A stretch of DNA of 64,000 bases from Spirochaetota bacterium. Its GTDB lineage: Bacteria > Spirochaetota > UBA12135 > COTS27 > JAFLEE01. A program made the position numbers and the translations under genes. The notes below the pieces were generated by a model, which was given only the letters and a program-made list of their open reading frames with translations, did not search any database and had not been told where the DNA came from. Numbering within the stretch: position 1 is the stretch's first letter; each line of letters begins with the position of its first letter. Shown piece by piece: positions 58,960 through 64,000 of the stretch. The stretch is from the NCBI GenBank assembly GCA_017302015.1, contig JAFLEE010000019.1, positions 3,342 through 67,341 of the forward strand, read 5' to 3'.

Positions 58960-60405
58960 CTATTCCACCGTTTCCATGAGGATCGTGTCCATCACGCGGC
59001 CGCCGAGATTGACTTCGGTGACGGCGACGAGGTGGTCCCCGGGCTTCACGAGGCCCTTCGTTTTAAGCCGCGCGATGGCGGCCTCGAAGTTCTTGGCGGA
59101 ATCGTCGTGGAATTCGATGAGGAAGGGCTCGATGCCCCAGAAAAGGGCCAGGGTCGGCAGGAGCACGGGGTCGTCGGTGAAGGCGAAGACGGGCGTGCCG
59201 AGGGAGCGCTGCCAGGCGGCGTTTCGCGCCATGCTTCCCCGGCGCGTGAAGACGATGAGGGCGGCGGCCCCCACCTCCCGTGCCATGAGGCTCGCGGCCT
59301 TCACCATCTTGGCCCCCAGGCTGGGCATGCGGGCGAGCTCGGCATAGCCGGCGCCGCCGCTGCGCTCCACGCGGCGGGCGATGCGGTCCATGATCTCGAG
59401 GCAGGCCAGGGGGTAATGGCCCACCGAGGTCTCGCCCGAGTGCATGATGGCGTCGGCCTGCTCGAAGACGGCGTTGGAGACGTCGGTGATCTCGGCGCGG
59501 GTGGGGGAAGGGTTGTCGATCATGCTCTCGAGCATGTGGGTGGCCACGATCACCGGCGTGCCGGCCAGGATGCAATGCTTCACGATGCGCCGCTGGATGA
59601 TGGGGAGTTCCTCGAAGGGCAGTTCGATGCCGAGGTCTCCCCGGGCCACCATGACGGCGTCGGCGGCGGCGATGATGGCGTCGAGGTTCTTCACCCCCTC
59701 CTGGTCCTCGAGTTTGGCGATGACCTTCTGGGGCGCCTTGCGGTAGTCGAGGATCGCCTTGAGTTTCAGGACATCCTCGGCCTCGCGGCAGAACGACATG
59801 GCGATATAGTCCACGCCGATGGCCATGGCGGTCTCGACGTCGAGGATGTCCTTCTCCGTGAGGGCGGGGAGCTTCACGCGCACGCCGGGCAGGTTGATAT
59901 GGCGCCGGCTCCCGAGCACGCCCTCGGTGAGCACCTCGCAGGTGAGTTCGTTGCGCCGCTTCTCGAGCACCTTGAGCTTGATGTTGCCGTTGTCGACGAT
60001 GACGATGTCGCCGAGGCCGATGTCCTCCACCAGGTGCTCGTAGTTCACGTCCACCGAATGGGTCTCCTCGCTCTTGGCGCCCCGCACCGTGAGGGCGATG
60101 CGATCGCCGGGCTTCAGGTCGAGGGCCGTGGGGAGGTCGCCGGTGCGGATGGCGGGGCCCTGGAGGTCCATCATGATGGCCACCTGGCGCCCGAGTTCCG
60201 CCGCGGTCTGGCGCAGGAGCCTTGTGATCGCGGCGGCGGTCTCCCCGCTGGAATGGCTCATATTGATGCGGGCCACGTCCATGCCGGCCTCGATGAGGCG
60301 GCGCAGCAACTCGGGGGAATCGGTGGCCGGGCCGATGGTGGCGATGATCTTGGTGCGCCGAAGCGCGGGGCGGGTACTCGGGGCGGATTCGGATTCGCTT
60401 CTCAT
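58960..60405 (-). CDS. pyk: Pyruvate kinase
   Basis: 481 aa from ATG 60405, the normal length for the bacterial type. Recognisable blocks: RRTKIIATIGPATDSPELL, ARINMSHSSGE, KLEDQEGVKNLDAI with the catalytic Lys, MVARGDLGIELPFEELP (Mg/K binding), ATHMLESMIDNPSPTRAE and the active-site DAIMHSGETSVGHYP. It converts phosphoenolpyruvate and ADP to pyruvate and ATP, the end point of the sugar and keto-deoxy-acid routes in this region. It is divergent from recQ. Confidence 0.97.
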   Translation of the reverse strand: MRSESESAPSTRPALRRTKIIATIGPATDSPELLRRLIEAGMDVARINMSHSSGETAAAITRLLRQTAAELGRQVAIMMDLQGPAIRTGDLPTALDLKPGDRIALTVRGAKSEETHSVDVNYEHLVEDIGLGDIVIVDNGNIKLKVLEKRRNELTCEVLTEGVLGSRRHINLPGVRVKLPALTEKDILDVETAMAIGVDYIAMSFCREAEDVLKLKAILDYRKAPQKVIAKLEDQEGVKNLDAIIAAADAVMVARGDLGIELPFEELPIIQRRIVKHCILAGTPVIVATHMLESMIDNPSPTRAEITDVSNAVFEQADAIMHSGETSVGHYPLACLEIMDRIARRVERSGGAGYAELARMPSLGAKMVKAASLMAREVGAAALIVFTRRGSMARNAAWQRSLGTPVFAFTDDPVLLPTLALFWGIEPFLIEFHDDSAKNFEAAIARLKTKGLVKPGDHLVAVTEVNLGGRVMDTILMETVE

Positions 60406-60530
60406 GGCCGGGAGCTTCGATTGCCCCGGGGCGGGCGTCAACGCGCGCGCAAGCGTGGTCGCGGGGTCCTTCCGGATAATCGGGAGGGGAATATTCCTCG
60501 CATCGGCTCCTTTTCCGGGTAGAAAGGAGC

Positions 60531-62465
60531 ATGACCCGACTCCTCTCCGTGGCGCCCGCGCCCGCTCTCGTCTACGCTCCAAGCTGCCGCGGGGTGTATA
60601 ATCCGCCTGCGCCCCCAGCTCCGGCGGTCCGCCCCTTGCCCACGCCCGAATCCATCCTCAAAGAAACCTTCGGCTACGACTCGTTCCGACCGCTCCAGCG
60701 CGAGATCATCGAGCACGTCCTCGCCCGCCGCGACGCCCTGGCCATCCTGCCCACCGGCGGCGGCAAATCACTCTGCTACCAGGTGCCGGCGCTGATTTTC
60801 CCCGGCCTCACCATCGTGGTCTCCCCCCTCATCGCGCTGATGAAAGACCAGGTGGAGCAGCTGCGCGCCGCCGGGGTGCCGGCGCTCTTCCTCAACAGCA
60901 CCCTGTCCCCCGAGGAGTACGGCGCCAATATGCGGGCGGTGCGCCAGGGCGAGGTGAAGCTCCTCTATATGGCGCCCGAGACGCTGGTAACCGCACGCAT
61001 CGAGTCCCTCCTCTCCGGGCTCTCCGTCGATTGCCTCACCATCGACGAGGCGCACTGCATCTCCGAATGGGGCCATGATTTCCGGCCCGAATACCGCGAA
61101 ATCGCCGCGTTCCGCGAGCGCTTCCCCAACGCCGCCTGCCTGGCCCTCACGGCCACGGCCACCGTCCGCGTGCGCGAAGACATCAAGCGGGCGCTCAAAC
61201 TCGCCGCCCAGCGCGAGTTCATCGCCAGTTTCGACCGCGAGAACCTCTTCATCGAGGTCCAGCCGAAGACCGAGACGAAGGCCCAACTCCTCGAATTCCT
61301 CTCCCGGTTCCCCGGCGAATCGGGCATCATCTACGGCTTCTCCCGCAAACGCGTCGACGAACTGAGCGCCTTCCTCGCCTCCCGGGGCCACGCGGTGCGC
61401 CCCTACCACGCCGGCCTCGAAGACGAGGCGCGGCGCAAGAACCAAGAGGCCTTCATCCGCGACGATGCGCAGGTCATGGTCGCCACCATCGCCTTCGGCA
61501 TGGGCATCAATAAGCCCGACGTGCGCTTCGTCGTCCACGTCGACCTCCCCAAGAGCCTCGAGAATTACTACCAAGAAATCGGCCGGGCCGGGCGCGACGG
61601 GCTCCCCGCCCATTGCCTGCTCCTCTACACCTACGGCGACGTGGCGAAAATACGCCATTTCATCGACCAGAAGACCGGAGACGAGAAGCAGGTGGCCGCG
61701 AAGCACCTCGAGGCCATGGTGCGTTTCGCCGAAGACACGGCCTCCTGCCGCCGCAAGCCGCTCCTTGCGTATTTCGGCGAGGCCTACGAGAAGGCCGATT
61801 GCGGGCGTTGCGACCATTGCGCGGGCGGGGCCCAGGAACCCGTCGATATCACGGTGCCCGCTCAGAAATTCCTGTCATGCGTGGTGCGCACCGGCGGGCG
61901 CTTCGGCGCCTTCCATGTCACCGAGGTGCTCCTCGGCTCCCGGAGCGAGAAGGTCCTCAAATGGGGCCACGAAAAACTCAGCACCTGGGGCATCGGCGCC
62001 GAGTACGACAAGAAACAATGGATGGAACTCTCCCAAGAACTCGTGCGCCTCGGCCTCCTGACCCAAGAGGGCGAGTACCGCATCTTGGTTCCCACCCCGA
62101 AGGCCCAAGAAGTCCTGCGGGAACGAACGCCCCTATTCGGCCGCCTCCCGGGGGCAGCGCGGCCGGCCTCCGCGCGGTCGCGCACCCGAAGCGGCGCGCC
62201 GAAGGGCGGCGAACCCCTCCCCGATTTCGATCCGGGTCTCTTCGACCTGCTCCGGAAAAAGCGGAAATCCTTCGCCGAGGCCGCCTCCGTTCCCCCCTAC
62301 GTGATCTTCTCCGACCGCTCCCTCATGGAGATGGCCGGCCGCCTTCCCCGGTCCCCCGAAGCATTCCTGCGTGTCCACGGGGTCGGGCAGGTCAAGGCGG
62401 AGAAGTACGGGCAGGCGTTCCTGTCGATGATCCACGCCTGGTGCCAGGAGAATGGCCGGGCGTGA
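60531..62465 (+). CDS. recQ: ATP-dependent DNA helicase RecQ
   Basis: 644 aa from ATG 60531. Walker A is PTGGGKS (74-80) with the aromatic-rich FRPLQ before it, DEAH box at 172-175, the RecQ motif VI QEIGRAGRDG, zinc-binding cysteines in SCRRKPLLAYF and DCGRCDHCAGG, a winged helix, and an HRDC domain over the last about 80 residues (GVGQVKAEKYGQAFL). It unwinds DNA in recombination and repair. A TATAAT at 60597-60602 inside the first codons suggests the true start may be TTG 60636, which would match the usual RecQ N-terminus. Confidence 0.95.
   Translation: MTRLLSVAPAPALVYAPSCRGVYNPPAPPAPAVRPLPTPESILKETFGYDSFRPLQREIIEHVLARRDALAILPTGGGKSLCYQVPALIFPGLTIVVSPLIALMKDQVEQLRAAGVPALFLNSTLSPEEYGANMRAVRQGEVKLLYMAPETLVTARIESLLSGLSVDCLTIDEAHCISEWGHDFRPEYREIAAFRERFPNAACLALTATATVRVREDIKRALKLAAQREFIASFDRENLFIEVQPKTETKAQLLEFLSRFPGESGIIYGFSRKRVDELSAFLASRGHAVRPYHAGLEDEARRKNQEAFIRDDAQVMVATIAFGMGINKPDVRFVVHVDLPKSLENYYQEIGRAGRDGLPAHCLLLYTYGDVAKIRHFIDQKTGDEKQVAAKHLEAMVRFAEDTASCRRKPLLAYFGEAYEKADCGRCDHCAGGAQEPVDITVPAQKFLSCVVRTGGRFGAFHVTEVLLGSRSEKVLKWGHEKLSTWGIGAEYDKKQWMELSQELVRLGLLTQEGEYRILVPTPKAQEVLRERTPLFGRLPGAARPASARSRTRSGAPKGGEPLPDFDPGLFDLLRKKRKSFAEAASVPPYVIFSDRSLMEMAGRLPRSPEAFLRVHGVGQVKAEKYGQAFLSMIHAWCQENGRA
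60597..60602 (+). promoter_or_regulatory. TATAAT box within the annotated 5' end of recQ
   Basis: A perfect -10 hexamer lies 33 bp before TTG 60636. The residues encoded upstream of it are Ala/Pro-rich and not RecQ-like, which supports the later start. Confidence 0.4.
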
Positions 62466-62574
62466 GGGGCGAGTCGATCAGGAAGCCCGGTGAAAGCGGC
62501 GCCCGGCGCCGACCGGCATGAAGCGTCTCATCCGGGCCATTGACGCCTGAGGAGCGGTGTGGTTTCGGCGGCGC

Positions 62575-64000
62575 TCACTCATGCCCATCGGGCGATGGGG
62601 ACGAATCAGACGCCCCATGGGCGGTGCCGTCTCCGGGCCGGCCTTCGCCGACGGCCTTGGCGAGGTTTTTTTCCGACACCGTGACGGGTCCCGTCATGAA
62701 CTCGGGAAGATTGTAATTCTTCAGGAAACGATCATAATGATCCGGGGAGGCCTGCGGCAAGGGGAAGGGCTTGGATTCCCGTCCCTCGCCGTCGAGATGG
62801 AAAAAATAGGGGCGCGCCAGCCAGCCGTTATCGCGTTTGCTGCTGAAGACGATCCACCTGCCGTTTTGAGACCAGGAATGCCAGGAGTCGGCTTCGGGGC
62901 TATTGACGGCAAGTCGCCGGTGCGTCCGGTCCCTCAAATCGAGCAGCCAAAGATCGCTCCCCGGTTGGTTGGCGGGGAAGGCCCCCCAGGGAGACAGGCA
63001 GAAGAGCACGAAGCGCCCATCCGGGGAGACCCTCGGTTCGCTGGCGCTGAGGCCGGTGCGCTCGGCGGACACCAGGGTTTCCACCGCTCCCCAGGAGCGG
63101 CTCCCGGGATCATAGGGGGCGCGCACCAGGTCATAGCGCACCTTGTCGATGAGGCCAACCAGCGGAGCCTGGTTGGTCTTCCACGGCGGGAAGGCGCGGC
63201 AGAAATAGAGCATGCGGCCGTCCGGGGCCCAGGCGGGGAAGGTCGCGAGGCCGTCGGGCGGGGAAAGGCGGGTCGGGCGCGCTTCCCCAGAGGAAGCGTC
63301 ATACACGGCGAGTTCGGAGGCCAGATCGAAGACATCCCGGGGTTCGACCGCGGCGCTGCGAATCACCTGCCCGATATGGTTCATGGAAAAAACCGCCAAC
63401 GCCCCGCCGGGCGACCATGAGAGATAGGCGGGAGGCTGGGGCGTTTGGGCGGTCCTGGTATCGATGCGGCGCGCCCCGTTCGGGCCGACGAACACCAGGC
63501 CTGGTTTCAAGCTTCGGTCGGATCCGGGACGGAACTGGAACGAAAAATGATCCGGACGGCCCCGATCGAAGGCGTGGCAATTGATGCAGGCATGGCCGAT
63601 GGCCCGATTGCGGAGGATGGGGCGCTCTTCGTAGGTCTCCAGGTGGCGCTGGAAGAGGCCCAATTCGTTCCACAGGTGGTAGGCGGGCCCGAGGATGCGG
63701 TAGGCGAGATAGGGATCGATGGGGTCGGTGGAGAGTTCCAGGAAAACGGGGGCAAATCGCCGCCAGGGGCCCGCCGAATGTCGCACATACACCTCGAGTT
63801 GGATGCGTCCGCCGGGGGTGCGGTCCACCAATTCCCGCCAGGCGCGTCTTGGGACGAGCGCCGCGCCCTTGGGAGCGGCGAAGACGACGGGGCGTCCGGC
63901 CCGGCCTCGCAGGCAGACGCGGAAATCATGGCCTTTCTCGCGAATCATGAAGGGGGGCGGTGCGAGATTGGGGGGGAAGCATACCTGGTCCAGGTCGGGG
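62575..64000 (-). CDS. Haem-binding beta-propeller (PD40/TolB-like) protein, N-terminus outside window
   Basis: The minus-strand frame is open from the stop at 62575 to the right edge. The residues before the ATG at 63948 (DLDQVCFPPNLAPPPF) clearly belong to the same protein, so the gene is cut. A C-type haem site ACINCHAF lies near residue 120 of the visible part. PD40-type blades follow (SWSPGGALAVFSMN; FPAWAPDGRMLYFCRAF; EPRVSPDGRFVLFCLS; SWSQNGRWIVFSSKRDNG). Probably a periplasmic redox or surface protein. It converges on recQ. Confidence 0.75.
   Translation of the reverse strand, partial: PDLDQVCFPPNLAPPPFMIREKGHDFRVCLRGRAGRPVVFAAPKGAALVPRRAWRELVDRTPGGRIQLEVYVRHSAGPWRRFAPVFLELSTDPIDPYLAYRILGPAYHLWNELGLFQRHLETYEERPILRNRAIGHACINCHAFDRGRPDHFSFQFRPGSDRSLKPGLVFVGPNGARRIDTRTAQTPQPPAYLSWSPGGALAVFSMNHIGQVIRSAAVEPRDVFDLASELAVYDASSGEARPTRLSPPDGLATFPAWAPDGRMLYFCRAFPPWKTNQAPLVGLIDKVRYDLVRAPYDPGSRSWGAVETLVSAERTGLSASEPRVSPDGRFVLFCLSPWGAFPANQPGSDLWLLDLRDRTHRRLAVNSPEADSWHSWSQNGRWIVFSSKRDNGWLARPYFFHLDGEGRESKPFPLPQASPDHYDRFLKNYNLPEFMTGPVTVSEKNLAKAVGEGRPGDGTAHGASDSSPSPDGHE

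Overview
The window is about 64 kb of high-GC DNA. It looks like the chromosome of a Gram-negative, sugar-polymer-degrading heterotroph. Lipoprotein signal peptides, c-type cytochromes, secreted glycoside hydrolases, heparinase II/III-type and parallel beta-helix proteins, and many AraC/LacI/IclR regulators fit a Planctomycetota, Verrucomicrobiota, Lentisphaerota or FCB-type lineage. No marker gene here fixes the phylum, and no rRNA or tRNA gene was seen.

Layout. (1) 1-4111: a chromosomal integron. The integrase gene intI reads rightwards from 2879. Upstream of it, on the minus strand, lies an array of AT-rich cassettes with unrelated small ORFs, running off the left edge. Three junction repeats of about 210-215 bp are related to each other and fold as a branched, cloverleaf-like structure with compensated stem changes. 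A fourth, 124-bp site looks like a conventional attC. (2) 4112-6020: a palindrome-rich spacer, two divergent lipoprotein cytochromes c and a DUF420 membrane protein. (3) 6050-17309: AraC regulators, a secreted GH2-like enzyme with its partner, a DUF3754 protein, a STAS/SEC14-like protein and acetyl-CoA synthetase. (4) 17375-24887: a SemiSWEET-like protein, a GH39-like enzyme and partner, SpoIIM-like, GNAT, MFS and SGNH-hydrolase genes. (5) 24912-42550: LacI and AraC regulators with secreted or cytoplasmic glycoside hydrolases (GH71-, GH51-, GH57-like, a clan GH-A enzyme), a Gfo/Idh/MocA oxidoreductase, MazG-like, CsgG-like, NHL and HAD proteins. (6) 49093 down to 40154 (minus strand): one long operon, GH105 - RraA-like - heparinase II/III - zinc dehydrogenase - KduD - IclR - secreted toroid protein. 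It is best read as breakdown of an unsaturated-uronate-yielding polysaccharide. (7) 49094-58241: a spacer with a 60-bp tandem hairpin repeat, then a beta-helix/SDR pair sharing promoter features with the GH105 operon, a DUF6259 enzyme, a pyruvyltransferase and a DUF4955 pectate-lyase-fold protein. (8) 58532-64000: a small W/LGW-repeat protein, pyruvate kinase, RecQ, and the C-terminal part of a haem-binding beta-propeller protein cut by the right edge.

How it works together. Secreted or lipid-anchored lyases and hydrolases would release oligosaccharides. GH105 and GH51/GH57-type enzymes would finish them. KduD, the SDRs, the dehydrogenase and the Gfo/Idh enzyme would feed uronate- and sugar-derived carbon to pyruvate (pyk) and acetyl-CoA (acsA). 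Family calls come from motifs recognised by eye, and substrates are inferences. The most unusual signal is the integron: its cassette termini, its branched junction repeats and a remnant cassette whose ends do not match.
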